From positions 146,948-210,947 of the forward strand of contig NZ_JAGIZB010000009.1 in assembly GCF_017813395.1 (NCBI RefSeq): a stretch of DNA of 64,000 nt, in the 5' to 3' direction. Positions 16,373 to 24,680 of the stretch are shown here, in pieces. The translations under genes were made by a program, and so were the position numbers. The notes beneath the pieces were generated by a model, which was given only the letters and a program-made list of their open reading frames with translations, did no database searches and had not been told where the DNA came from. Source of the stretch: Pararoseomonas baculiformis. GTDB lineage: Bacteria > Pseudomonadota > Alphaproteobacteria > Acetobacterales > Acetobacteraceae. Numbering within the stretch: the stretch's first letter is position 1; each line of letters opens with the position of its first letter.

Positions 16373-18282
16373 CCGCGGCGCTCAAGGATCGCGACCTTCG
16401 CGACACCGCGCTGGAGGAGAAGCTGCTGCATGCGCGCCTGGCGCATACCTGGCGCACGCCCCCGGGCCTGATCGGCTTCTTCACCACGGTGGACCACAAG
16501 CGGATCGCGGTGCGCTACATCATCACCGCCTTTGCCTTCCTGTTCCTGGGCGGCATCCTGGCGATGCTGATGCGCTGGCAGCTCTCGCGCCCCGAAGCAG
16601 GTCTGATCGGGCCGGATCTCTACAACCAGATCTTCACCATCCACGGCTCCACCATGATGTTCCTCTTCGCCGTGCCGGTGATGGAGGCGGTGGGGGTTCT
16701 GCTGGTTCCGTTGATGCTGGGCACGCGCAACATCGCCTTCCCGCGCCTCAACGCCTTCTCCTACTGGATCTACCTGGCCGGCGGGCTCGTGCTCTGGGTG
16801 GCCTTCGTGCTGGACATGGGGCCGGATGTCGGCTGGTTCGCCTATGTCCCCCTCTCCGGGCCGCAATACTCGCCTGGGAAGCGGGTCGATATCTGGGCCC
16901 AGATGATCACCTTCACCGAGATCGCGGCCCTCGCCATCTCGGTAGAGATCGTGGTGACGGTGCTGAAGCAGCGCGCCCCGGGCATGAGGCTGGACCGCAT
17001 CCCGCTCTTCGTCTGGGCGAGCTTCGTCACCTCGCTCGTGGTGATCCTCGCCATGCCGGCCATCGTGCTCGCCAGCACCATGCTCATCCTGGACAGGCTG
17101 GTGGGCACGCATTTCTACAACCCATCCGAAGGGGGCGATGCGCTGCTCTGGCAGCACCTGTTCTGGTTCTTCGGCCACCCGGAGGTCTACATCATCTTCC
17201 TGCCGGCCACCGGCATGATCTCCTCCATGCTGCCCACCTTCGTGCGGCGCCCGGTCTTCGGCTACCTGGCCCTCGTGCTGGCGATGGTCAGCATCGGCCT
17301 GCTCTCCTTCGGCCTCTGGGTCCACCACATGTTCACCACGGGCCTGCCACGCGTCGGAGAAAGCTTTTTCACCGCCTCATCCATGGCCATCGCCGTGCCG
17401 GCCGGAGTTCAGATCTTCTGCTGGCTCGCCACGATCTGGCTCGGCCGGCCGGTCTGGCGCGTGCCCTTCCTCTTCATCCTCGCCTTCTTCTTCACCTTCG
17501 TCCTGGGCGGGCTGACAGGCGTGATGGTCGCCTCGGTCCCGCTCGACACCCAGGTGCATGACACCTACTTCGTCGTCGCGCATTTCCACTATGTGCTGGT
17601 GGGCGGCGCGGTCTTTCCGCTGCTGGCCGCGATCACCTACTGGTTCCCGAAGATGACCGGGCGGATGATGAGCGAGCGGCTGGGCCGGTGGTCCGTCGCG
17701 CTGCTCTTCCTCGGCTTCAACTTCACCTTCTTCCCCATGCATATCCTCGGCCTGCAGGGCATGCCGCGGCGCATCTACACCTATCAGATGGATCTTCCCT
17801 GGGGCGGGATGAACCTCTTTGTCAGCCTCTGCTCCATCGCGCTGGCGCTGGGCTTCGCGCTCTTTGCCTTCAACGCCATCCGCAGCACCCGTTCGGGAGA
17901 AGCCGCCGGGGACAATCCCTGGGGCGCGGCCACCCTGGAATGGGCCACCTCTTCACCACCGCCGCCCTATAACTTCGCGCGCATCCCGGTGGTGAGCAGC
18001 GCCAACCCGATCTGGGACCAAGGCCAGTCGCTGCCGGTTGCCTCCGGCCTCAGCGTCAACAGGCGAGAGCTTCTCGTCACCACCACCGCCGATGCAGAGC
18101 CGGAAGTGCGCGAAACCTCGCCAGGCAACTCCATCTGGCCCTTCCTCTCGGCCATCGCCACCACGATCATGCTTGTCGGCTCCATCTTCACGCCATGGGC
18201 CGTGGTCTGGGGCTCCATTCCCGTGGCCATCGGGCTCATCGGCTGGTTCTGGCCACGCGGCACGCCGGAGGATGATTCATGA
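16369..18282 (+). CDS. coxA: cytochrome c oxidase subunit I (caa3 type)
   Basis: Catalytic heme-copper subunit, 637 residues. Translation probably begins at TTG 16369, which overlaps the coxB stop and has GAGG five bases upstream; no ATG lies nearby. Heme a ligand His92 is in IHGSTMM, CuB ligands are His270 (GHPEVY, with Tyr274) and His319-His320, and HFHYVL supplies His405 and His407. Glu272 in HPEVY is kept. Two normally conserved channel positions differ: the usual PDMAFPR reads RNIAFPR (Asn121), and the usual IAVPTGIK reads IAVPAGVQ (Ala345, Gln348). Proton uptake may therefore differ from standard A1 oxidases. The C-terminus has two further membrane segments. Confidence 0.95.
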   Translation: MTAALKDRDLRDTALEEKLLHARLAHTWRTPPGLIGFFTTVDHKRIAVRYIITAFAFLFLGGILAMLMRWQLSRPEAGLIGPDLYNQIFTIHGSTMMFLFAVPVMEAVGVLLVPLMLGTRNIAFPRLNAFSYWIYLAGGLVLWVAFVLDMGPDVGWFAYVPLSGPQYSPGKRVDIWAQMITFTEIAALAISVEIVVTVLKQRAPGMRLDRIPLFVWASFVTSLVVILAMPAIVLASTMLILDRLVGTHFYNPSEGGDALLWQHLFWFFGHPEVYIIFLPATGMISSMLPTFVRRPVFGYLALVLAMVSIGLLSFGLWVHHMFTTGLPRVGESFFTASSMAIAVPAGVQIFCWLATIWLGRPVWRVPFLFILAFFFTFVLGGLTGVMVASVPLDTQVHDTYFVVAHFHYVLVGGAVFPLLAAITYWFPKMTGRMMSERLGRWSVALLFLGFNFTFFPMHILGLQGMPRRIYTYQMDLPWGGMNLFVSLCSIALALGFALFAFNAIRSTRSGEAAGDNPWGAATLEWATSSPPPPYNFARIPVVSSANPIWDQGQSLPVASGLSVNRRELLVTTTADAEPEVRETSPGNSIWPFLSAIATTIMLVGSIFTPWAVVWGSIPVAIGLIGWFWPRGTPEDDS

Positions 18283-18881
18283 ACCAGCGGATCATCACCG
18301 ACCTTTCGCGCCTGCCCCTGCACGGATCGGGCACCGCCAGCCTGACCTGGTGGGGCACGCTGGCCTTCATGCTGATCGAGGGCATGGGCTTCGCCTTGGC
18401 GATCGGCTCCTATCTCTACCTCGTCAGCGTGGCCGCCGAATGGCCTCCGGGCGGCGTGCCGCCGGATCCGCTCTGGGGCACCGCCGTCACCGCCGTGTTC
18501 GTGATCAGTATCGTGCCCAACCTCCTCCTCTCCCGCTGGGCGGGAGAGGAGGATCTGCGGAAAGTGCGGATCGGGATCGTGCTGATGTCGGTCCTCGGCC
18601 TGGTGCCGCTGGCGCTGCGGGTGTTCGAGTTCAGCGCGCTCAACATGTCCTGGGACAGCAACGCCTATGGTTCCATCACCTGGCTGCTGCTGGGCCTGCA
18701 CACCACGCATCTTGTTACCGACGTGGCGGACACCTTCGTATTGGCCGCCGTGATGTTCACCCGGCACGGGGACAACAAGCGCCGCTACGGCGACGTGCAG
18801 GACAATGCCCTGTACTGGAACTTCGTCACCCTTACCTGGCTGCCTGTCTATGCCTGCCTCTATGGGATACCCCGGCTGTGA
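18279..18881 (+). CDS. coxC: cytochrome c oxidase subunit III
   Basis: A 200-residue membrane protein with about five membrane segments, including TLAFMLIEGMGFALAIGSYLY and the conserved LLLGLHTTHLVTD region typical of subunit III. It is shorter than the 7-helix form. The start overlaps the coxA stop (ATGA) and its own stop overlaps the next gene (GTGA). Subunit III stabilises the catalytic subunit and helps proton supply. Residues YWNFVTLTW near the end match the family. Confidence 0.9.
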   Translation: MNQRIITDLSRLPLHGSGTASLTWWGTLAFMLIEGMGFALAIGSYLYLVSVAAEWPPGGVPPDPLWGTAVTAVFVISIVPNLLLSRWAGEEDLRKVRIGIVLMSVLGLVPLALRVFEFSALNMSWDSNAYGSITWLLLGLHTTHLVTDVADTFVLAAVMFTRHGDNKRRYGDVQDNALYWNFVTLTWLPVYACLYGIPRL

Positions 18882-19210
18882 CGCCGCCGCCCGCGCATCC
18901 GGTACTGCTGGCCTGGGCGGGGCTGGTCATGGGCCCGGCGGCCTTGCTGGCAAATACGCAGCTTGGCCTGACGCTCCCCTATGCGGAATGCGGGGCTTCC
19001 CTCCGGCCGGGCCCCTTCCTGTCCGGAGCAGCCGTCCTTCTTTCCCTTCTCGGCGCCTGGCTGTCCTGGCGCGCCTCGGGGCTGCGGCGCAGCGGAGCGG
19101 GGATGCCAGGTTTCATCGGCTCGCTCGGTGCGCTGACCGGGCTGATCATTGCCTTCGCCCTGCTGCTGCAGAGCCTTGCCACACTGGTGATCAGCGCATG
19201 CGCGCGCTAG
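18878..19210 (+). CDS. small membrane protein in caa3 operon
   Basis: A 110-residue protein with three hydrophobic segments, starting at GTG 18878 inside the coxC stop codon. I do not recognise a named family. Its position between coxC and ctaG, with overlaps on both sides, makes it a likely accessory or fourth subunit of the oxidase. It might be the missing part of a split subunit III, as reported for rhizobial coxMNOP clusters, but I cannot align it here. Confidence that it is coding is high because of the coupled start and uninterrupted hydrophobic pattern. Confidence 0.75.
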   Translation: MTPPPAHPVLLAWAGLVMGPAALLANTQLGLTLPYAECGASLRPGPFLSGAAVLLSLLGAWLSWRASGLRRSGAGMPGFIGSLGALTGLIIAFALLLQSLATLVISACAR

Positions 19211-20091
19211 CCGCCCCCGCCCTCACGGCGCTGCTCCTCCTGCCTCATGCCGCCTGGGCGCATGGCGGCGAGCAACACGAGCACGGCCCTGGCTGGACCT
19301 TCGATCCCTGGGTGCTCACCCCGTTGCTGGTATCCCTCGCCCTCTATCTGGCCGGCACCGCCCGCTTGTGGAGCCGCGCCGGGTATGGGCGCGGCATCCG
19401 CCCGTGGCAGCTCTCCACCTATCTCGCTGGCTGGCTCTTCATGGCCGGCGCGCTCCTCTCGCCGCTGCACTGGTTCGGGGAACGCGTCTTCACGCTGCAC
19501 ATGATCGAGCATGAGATCGTCATGGCCGTGGCCGCGCCGCTCCTAGTCCTCGCTCGTCCCGCCGGCGCGCTCGCCTGGGCGCTTCCCGCCCGCTGGCGCC
19601 ATGCCCTGGGGCGCATCGGCCGCACCCGCCCGATGCGCGCGGCCTGGCTGGCAGTCACCGCGCCTGTCTTCGCCACCCTGGCGCATGGCGTGGCCATATG
19701 GGCCTGGCACATCCCCGTGCTCTTCGACGCGGCGGTGGTCGTATCCCTGCTGCATCGGCTGCAACATCTCAGCTTCATCCTCACAGCCCTCATCTTCTGG
19801 TGGGCCCTGCTGCGCCGATGTTCCGCGGGCTCCGCCGCGCTCCACCTCTTCGTCACCATGATGCACACGGGCGTGCTGGGGGCGCTGATGGCCCTTGCGC
19901 CGCGCGTGCTCTACACCACGCAGACCGCGCAGGCCGGCCTCTGGGGCCTCACCCCGCTGGAGGACCAGCAGCTGGCGGGTCTGGTGATGTGGATCCCGGC
20001 TGGCACCATCTATGTGGCGGCCGCGCTCGGCTTCACGGCCTCCTGGATCAGCCGCGCAGGCCGGGGCGGGAAGGTCGCACATGCGCCCTAG
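19198..20091 (+). CDS. ctaG: CtaG-type cytochrome c oxidase assembly membrane protein
   Basis: A 297-residue polytopic protein of the Caa3_CtaG family, needed for making active caa3 oxidase, probably at the copper or heme step. A cleavable or anchoring N-terminus is followed by a His-rich HGGEQHEHG, then about seven membrane segments with conserved histidines in LLSPLHWFGE, HMIEHEIVM, WAWHIP and MMHTG. The start overlaps the preceding small gene by 13 bases and the end overlaps the following cytochrome gene by 11. This is the bacterial 7-helix CtaG and is unrelated to Cox11, which shares the name. Confidence 0.88.
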   Translation: MRALAAPALTALLLLPHAAWAHGGEQHEHGPGWTFDPWVLTPLLVSLALYLAGTARLWSRAGYGRGIRPWQLSTYLAGWLFMAGALLSPLHWFGERVFTLHMIEHEIVMAVAAPLLVLARPAGALAWALPARWRHALGRIGRTRPMRAAWLAVTAPVFATLAHGVAIWAWHIPVLFDAAVVVSLLHRLQHLSFILTALIFWWALLRRCSAGSAALHLFVTMMHTGVLGALMALAPRVLYTTQTAQAGLWGLTPLEDQQLAGLVMWIPAGTIYVAAALGFTASWISRAGRGGKVAHAP

Positions 20092-20590
20092 GAACGCCCT
20101 CCGCCTCCTGGCGATCGGCCTGCTCGGATGGGCTGCCTGGCGCGGCACCACGGACCAGCCTGTCGCCACCACAGCGCCTGCCATCCAGCTTCCCCGCCGC
20201 CGCGTCCTGTTCCTTTCCATGGCCGCCGCCCTGCTGTTCGCCGCCTGCATCGTCTTCGGCATCACGGCGCTGCAGCGAAGCGAGCAGCGGCAGGTTGCCC
20301 ATGCCATCACCGGCGGGGACCCCTCTCGCGCGCCGGAACTGATGATCCGCTACGGCTGCGGTGGGTGCCACGCCATCCCTGGCGTGCCCGGCGCGACGGG
20401 CCGCGTGGCCGCCCCGCTCACCGGACTGCGGGAACGGGTCTATGTGGGCGGCGTGGTGCGCAACTCGGCCGATAACCTCGTCGCCTGGATCGTGGATCCG
20501 CGCAGCCTCTCGCCGCGCTCGGCCATGCCCCGCACCGGTATCACCGAGGCGGAAGCCCGGGACGTGGCCGCCTTTCTCTACACCCGGTGA
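20081..20590 (+). CDS. membrane-anchored cytochrome c
   Basis: A 169-residue protein with one N-terminal hydrophobic segment, a second one around residues 48-68, and a C-terminal single-heme domain with CGGCH and a Met ligand in SAMPRTG. It closes the caa3 run and overlaps the ctaG stop. The heme domain resembles that fused to subunit II. A role as an additional electron donor to the oxidase is likely but unproven. Confidence 0.88.
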   Translation: MRPRNALRLLAIGLLGWAAWRGTTDQPVATTAPAIQLPRRRVLFLSMAAALLFAACIVFGITALQRSEQRQVAHAITGGDPSRAPELMIRYGCGGCHAIPGVPGATGRVAAPLTGLRERVYVGGVVRNSADNLVAWIVDPRSLSPRSAMPRTGITEAEARDVAAFLYTR

Positions 20591-20640
20591 TCCAAGGGCG
20601 GCGCCGTGCGTAGCGGTGCGATGACGAGCGGCCAGCCATT

Positions 20641-21558
20641 TCAATCCGAAGAGAGCCCCGGCGTGCGGCGCGAGGGGAGGCTGTGAATGTAGGTGGCAAT
20701 CGCGCGCCTGTCCTCTTCCGGCAGTTCCGACATGTTGCGCACGACATCAGCCATGGAGCCGCCGGTCTTGCGAAGATCAGGGGTCCAGCCCTTTGCAAGC
20801 ACCGCATCAACCTGCTCAACGGACCAGGTTCCGATAGCGTGCGGCGTGATGTTCGGCACGAAGCCAGTACCCTCTTGGTCCGGCCCACCTGCGAAGCGCG
20901 CGCTCTCCTTCACAGCGTAGAGCAGGTTGCGCGTGGAATGGCACTCCGCGCAATGCGACATGGCCTCTACCAGATAGTGCCCGCGGTTCCACTCAGGGCT
21001 GCGTTCAGGGTCATGCGCGATGGTTGTGCGGTCGAGAAACAGCAGTTTCCAAAGTCCGATGCCCCGCCGAAAGCGGAACGGCAGGGGCAGATCGTGCGCC
21101 GGCTGCTTGCCTTCCACGGGCGGCAGGCTGCGCAGATAGGCCATGAGGTCCCGGACCTCCTCAGGCCGCATCCGGGCATAGGCGACGTAAGGCAAGGCGG
21201 GATAATAATGCGTCCCCCTGGGCGAGACGCCGGACATCAGAGCATTGGCCAGGTCGATCCCGCGCCAGGCCCCGATCCCGTCGCGAGGATGCGGCGAGAT
21301 GTTGGGAAGGTTGAAGGTGCCGAAAGGTGAGGCCAGGGCCAGGCCGCCGCCCAGGCGCAATCGGTCAGGCTGGCCCGGAGAGGCGTGGCAGGAAGCGCAT
21401 TGCCCCGCCAGAAAGACAACTCGCCCATGTTCCACATCCCCGTTCTCGAAGCGCGCTGCCTCTGCCTCGACAAAGGCAGGACGGGGCGTTGAGAGCACCC
21501 AGAAGCCCGCGCCTCCAAGGAGCGCGATGAAGATGCCGAGAATCACTATCCTGCGCAA
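20641..21558 (-). CDS. diheme cytochrome c
   Basis: A 305-residue periplasmic protein with an N-terminal membrane anchor and two heme sites, CASCH and CAECH, each followed by a cytochrome c domain. It resembles the cytochrome subunits of membrane-bound gluconate/alcohol dehydrogenases, which carry three hemes; here only two are present. Met ligand candidates are in GGSMADV and other segments. It is convergent with the caa3 operon and separated from it by only 50 bases, so it may supply electrons to that oxidase from another dehydrogenase. Confidence 0.9.
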   Translation of the reverse strand: MRRIVILGIFIALLGGAGFWVLSTPRPAFVEAEAARFENGDVEHGRVVFLAGQCASCHASPGQPDRLRLGGGLALASPFGTFNLPNISPHPRDGIGAWRGIDLANALMSGVSPRGTHYYPALPYVAYARMRPEEVRDLMAYLRSLPPVEGKQPAHDLPLPFRFRRGIGLWKLLFLDRTTIAHDPERSPEWNRGHYLVEAMSHCAECHSTRNLLYAVKESARFAGGPDQEGTGFVPNITPHAIGTWSVEQVDAVLAKGWTPDLRKTGGSMADVVRNMSELPEEDRRAIATYIHSLPSRRTPGLSSD

Positions 21559-21890
21559 AAGCTGCCTTCTCCTGTTCTGACAGGCCAGCCGGCACCATTG
21601 AAGAATCCCGAGTTCCGGGCGCCCTGCCCCACAACGGCCGAACTGCCGTTTCCGCTTCGCAGTGCGCTTGTTTCGACGCCGAATTCGGCGCCCTCTGCCC
21701 GGTCAGGGATCATAATGGCCTCCCTCATTCGGATGTGGTGACTCTTGGAGAGCGCCTGATCGTAACCAACGCCAGCCTGACTGTCCGGTTGTGAGACCTC
21801 CTTGGCCCCTTCAGCGATGAGGCGTGCGCGGGCGCGGCAGGCGCCATCGTTGACAGGTGCCGCAGCCAGCCACGCCGGCCGCCTGATCCA
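21559..21890. other. intergenic stretch, nothing recognised
   Basis: This spacer lies upstream of the diheme cytochrome gene and downstream of the DUF3891 gene, both on the minus strand. It presumably carries the cytochrome promoter. I see no RNA gene, strong hairpin or conserved frame. Confidence 0.45.
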
Positions 21891-22658
21891 TCAGGGCGGA
21901 ACCAGGGTCTCCGTCAGCGTGCCCCACTGTGCTTCGCGCAGGTCGCGGCGCATTGCCTCCTGGTCGGTCCAGCGGGTTCCGGGGGGGAGGCGGATCGCCT
22001 CGCAGCGTAAGGTCAGCATGCCCTCGCGGAAGGGCCAGGGGTCGAGCGACCAGCGGCACGTGTCCTGCCGCACAAGGTTCATCCGGCAGGTGCTGCCATC
22101 CTCCATCGGCGCTTCGCCCGCCTTGCTTGGATCAGCGAAGCAGAGTGCCAGGGAGAGGGCGTCTGTCGCTGCGATGAGGGCCGAGTTCCGCGCCACCTGG
22201 TCGGGCGCCGCGCCGAGCCTGGCAGTCCAGTCCGCCTGGAGCGCCTCCTCCTTGGCCGCGTTGCGGTGGATCGCGGCCTGATCCTCGTGCGGCAGGCGCT
22301 CCGGGTCCATGTACTGCGTGTAGATCCGGCTACCGTGGAGGGAGATCAGCAGGGCAGGCCAGAGGCCCCAGGCGGCGCGGGCCGTCTCCACGCCCCGCGC
22401 CCACATCGGGGCATGGACCGCCGCACCGAGGCTGGTGAAGGCGTGGGGCAGGCCCGTCTCCGGATCGAGGGTCGGGGCGGTTTCCCAGGAGAGCCAGGCA
22501 ATGTCGTGCTGCCCGGCAGCGAGGATCACCTCGGGCGCCGGGTCTGGCCGCGCGAAGCCGGGGGCGCCCCAGGCAGCCATCATCTGGCCAGAGAGCAGGG
22601 CGTGGGAGGGTTGGGGAATGAGGAGGCGGGTGCCGTCCTCCGGAGGTCGCAGGATCAT
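21891..22658 (-). CDS. DUF3891 family protein
   Basis: A 255-residue protein matching my memory of DUF3891: an N-terminal segment with LIPQPSHALLSGQMMAAWG, a conserved AAGQHDIAWLSWE and a later ISLHGSRIYTQY. The His/Asp positions in these segments suggest a metal-dependent HD-like fold, but no activity is established. There is no signal peptide. Its ATG overlaps the stop of a small upstream membrane-protein gene by 4 bases, implying co-expression. Confidence 0.8.
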   Translation of the reverse strand: MILRPPEDGTRLLIPQPSHALLSGQMMAAWGAPGFARPDPAPEVILAAGQHDIAWLSWETAPTLDPETGLPHAFTSLGAAVHAPMWARGVETARAAWGLWPALLISLHGSRIYTQYMDPERLPHEDQAAIHRNAAKEEALQADWTARLGAAPDQVARNSALIAATDALSLALCFADPSKAGEAPMEDGSTCRMNLVRQDTCRWSLDPWPFREGMLTLRCEAIRLPPGTRWTDQEAMRRDLREAQWGTLTETLVPP

Positions 22659-22801
22659 GCAGCATCAACGCGCGAGCGGGACTTCGGGACATAGCGAGCC
22701 CTGGTGCGCGCCCCTGTGCGCCAGCCGTAGAACGCTGTCAGCACCAGGACGGCAGCACAGGCCAGTGGCCCGGCCCAAGCAGTCAGCTCATCCTTGTCCA
22801 T
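22655..22801 (-). CDS. small single-pass membrane protein
   Basis: A 48-residue product, starting at ATG 22801 behind AGGGGGGG. It has an acidic N-terminus, one hydrophobic segment of about 20 residues and a basic C-terminus, a layout that places the tail in the cytosol. Its stop overlaps the DUF3891 start (ATGA). I recognise no family. Coding status rests on the ribosome binding site, the overlap and the clean membrane-protein pattern. Confidence 0.55.
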   Translation of the reverse strand: MDKDELTAWAGPLACAAVLVLTAFYGWRTGARTRARYVPKSRSRVDAA

Positions 22802-22928
22802 CGAGCCCCCCCTGCTAATCGGCCCTTCCGGTGGGCACAATCACGGACTCGCACCAGCACCCTGCAGGCCCCCAAGTACTGTTGCGAAGCTACAGCTGAT
22901 GGGCACACCGCCGTCCGCGAGGTAAATG

Positions 22929-22952
22929 TTACCCGCGCGAGCGGGCGGGTAA
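22929..22952. promoter_or_regulatory. 8-bp inverted repeat, possible operator
   Basis: TTACCCGC at 22929-22936 and GCGGGTAA at 22945-22952 form a perfect dyad with an 8-base spacer, about 40 bases before the isomerase start and between two divergent genes. This suggests a binding site for a dimeric regulator. The core with one added base, GTTACCCGC, recurs in inverted orientation at 28297-28305 upstream of the vWA gene. Confidence 0.35.
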
Positions 22953-22992
22953 TCTGCCCACACCCGCGGCGCACATGCAGCAGCAGGAAACA

Positions 22993-23604
22993 ATGGCGAT
23001 GGGCTTGCACGTCGACTACTTCGCCTCGCTGAACTCACCCTGGACACATCTGGGCGCCGCCCGGCTCGAGGCGATGGTAGAGCGCCACGGAGCCACCCTG
23101 CGCATCTATCCCGTGGACTTCGGCACCATTTTCCCCGCCTCGGGTGGGCTTCCGTTGCCCAAGCGCTCGCCGCAGCGTCAGGCCTATCGCATGCAGGAGC
23201 TGGAACGGTGGCGGGAGCATCTGGGTATCCCAATCCATCTCCGCCCAAGCGCCTTTCCCACCGATGAAAGTACCGCCGCCCGCTGCGTTATCGCCCTCCG
23301 TGAGACACTTGGAGACAGGCCTGCGCTCGCCTTGGCGCACCGCGTACTCAGGGCCCTGTGGGAGGAAGACCGAAACACCGGCGACAGGGCCGTTCTGGAA
23401 GCCCTGATCGGCGAGTTGGGCCTGGATGCCGCGGCCGTCCTGGCATCCGCTTCGGATGAGCGCTGGGCGGAGCGACGGGCCCAGGACACGCAGGACGCGC
23501 TCGCACGGGGTGTGTTCGGCGCACCAAGCTACGTCGTAGGAGATGAGATCTTCTGGGGACAGGATCGGCTGGAATTCCTCGAACGCCGACTTGCCCGGGC
23601 GTAA
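22993..23604 (+). CDS. DsbA-family 2-hydroxychromene-2-carboxylate isomerase-like protein
   Basis: A 203-residue thioredoxin-fold protein of the HCCA isomerase/kappa-class GST group. The N-terminal strand reads HVDYFASLNSPWTHLG, with a serine where DsbA has its first cysteine, as expected for glutathione-using isomerases. The C-terminal motif GVFGAPSYVV with FWGQDRL is characteristic. It probably acts on aromatic breakdown intermediates in the cytosol. ATG 22993 was preferred to 22975 because AGGAAA precedes it. Divergent from the DUF3891 pair. Confidence 0.88.
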   Translation: MAMGLHVDYFASLNSPWTHLGAARLEAMVERHGATLRIYPVDFGTIFPASGGLPLPKRSPQRQAYRMQELERWREHLGIPIHLRPSAFPTDESTAARCVIALRETLGDRPALALAHRVLRALWEEDRNTGDRAVLEALIGELGLDAAAVLASASDERWAERRAQDTQDALARGVFGAPSYVVGDEIFWGQDRLEFLERRLARA

Positions 23605-24074
23605 GTCCCGGCCTGGTTACGGGAAAGCCGGGGACGGAAGTGGTCGTTCGGGCCAGGGGAGTGCTGCCGTCCAGTCAGACCAGCCGTCGGAACTCAAAGT
23701 GGACGAAAGCAGGCCTTTCTCCACCACCGAGTTGACTCAGGTCGAGTGCTTGGATCACGGGCTACAGGGAAGCTGCTGCAATTGACGCTGCTGGCACCGG
23801 AGGTCGTAAAAGCGGTGCCTGACAGAACACGGCCCGTACCCCTTGAACTGTTTAGGCTCTTCTTGCGTCACTGTCGGAGTGAAACAGACAAGCACGTCGC
23901 CCTGGCCGGGAGAGTCCGCCTGGTAATTTCCCGGACCGTCCAAGCTCAATCAGCCGTGGTGCAGGAGCAGTGCTCCTCAGGCGTCTTCGTCAATGGCCGG
24001 CCCATCACTGGGCTGACTGCCGAATGAGGAAAGCCACGCGGTTCTCCTGGGTGCAAGTACATCCTCGAGACGTG
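23605..24074. other. non-coding stretch with a decayed recombinase fragment
   Basis: Spacer between two convergent genes. No intact gene is visible. A short segment near its centre resembles the tail of a serine recombinase (listed separately); the rest has no recognisable content. Confidence 0.5.
23764..23877 (+). pseudogene. remnant of a large serine recombinase C-terminal region
   Basis: The frame reads KLLQLTLLAPEVVKAVPD and then RPVPLELFRLF. Large serine recombinases of alphaproteobacteria have at this place a pattern like RLLRLAFLAPDIVEAILDG followed by RQP and LTLERL. Only about 38 residues match and both ends run into unrelated sequence or stops, so this is a fossil. It suggests a past integration event next to the kinase module. 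Confidence 0.4.
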
Positions 24075-24680
24075 TCATCTCCCGGCTCCCGATGACAAGA
24101 GAAGGCTGAGCAGAATCTGCACGAATGGGCCTCCGACGAGGACAACGAGCAGAAGGAGAAGACCCAACATAAAGAACACCAGCATGAGTGCCCGCCCGAG
24201 GCACCCGGCCCTGGCCGCCGGAGCCGGCGGAGCTTCCACGCCATAGGGTCCTGTGTCCGGCAGTCGCCGGCGTCGCGCCGCCCCCGCAAGCATGTCCCGC
24301 AGACGCCTCGCGAGTACGTCCCGCTCAGTACCCTCTGCGGGCGCGGATGGAGACCCCCACGGGTCAAACCTGCGCCGGGGAGCATGCGCCACAGGCGGAG
24401 AGGCAGGTGTGGCTGGTGGCGGGGGAGGCGCGGCGGGCCGGGGCGCGACCCTCGGCCTATCCGGCTCAACAGGCCTCCGGTACGGCGCGGCGGCCGGGCG
24501 CACCGGCTCGGCCATGCCAAACTGCGCGCCGCATTGGGGGCATCTGGAGGAGGTCAGCCACTGCCCCGGATCGTGGTTGGTGCAGAAGTAGCGGACCTGC
24601 TCCTCATGACACGCGCTGCACTCGCCTTGGGCCGTTTGGGTGGTCCCGCAGTTCGGGCATCGCAGGACAACACCGCTCAT
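24075..24680 (-). CDS. zinc-ribbon protein with C-terminal membrane segment
   Basis: A 201-residue protein. The first 55 residues hold four metal-binding pairs: CPNC (Cys8, Cys11), CSAC (Cys21, Cys24), CTNH (Cys33, His36) and CPQC (Cys47, Cys50), consistent with two zinc sites. A proline/alanine-rich linker follows. The last 45 residues contain one long hydrophobic segment rich in leucine, so the ribbon is probably tethered to the inner membrane. The start overlaps the phosphatase stop by 4 bases. It is the last gene of the vWA-kinase-phosphatase operon and may be its output or anchor. I recognise no named family. Confidence 0.8.
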   Translation of the reverse strand: MSGVVLRCPNCGTTQTAQGECSACHEEQVRYFCTNHDPGQWLTSSRCPQCGAQFGMAEPVRPAAAPYRRPVEPDRPRVAPRPAAPPPPPATPASPPVAHAPRRRFDPWGSPSAPAEGTERDVLARRLRDMLAGAARRRRLPDTGPYGVEAPPAPAARAGCLGRALMLVFFMLGLLLLLVVLVGGPFVQILLSLLLSSGAGR

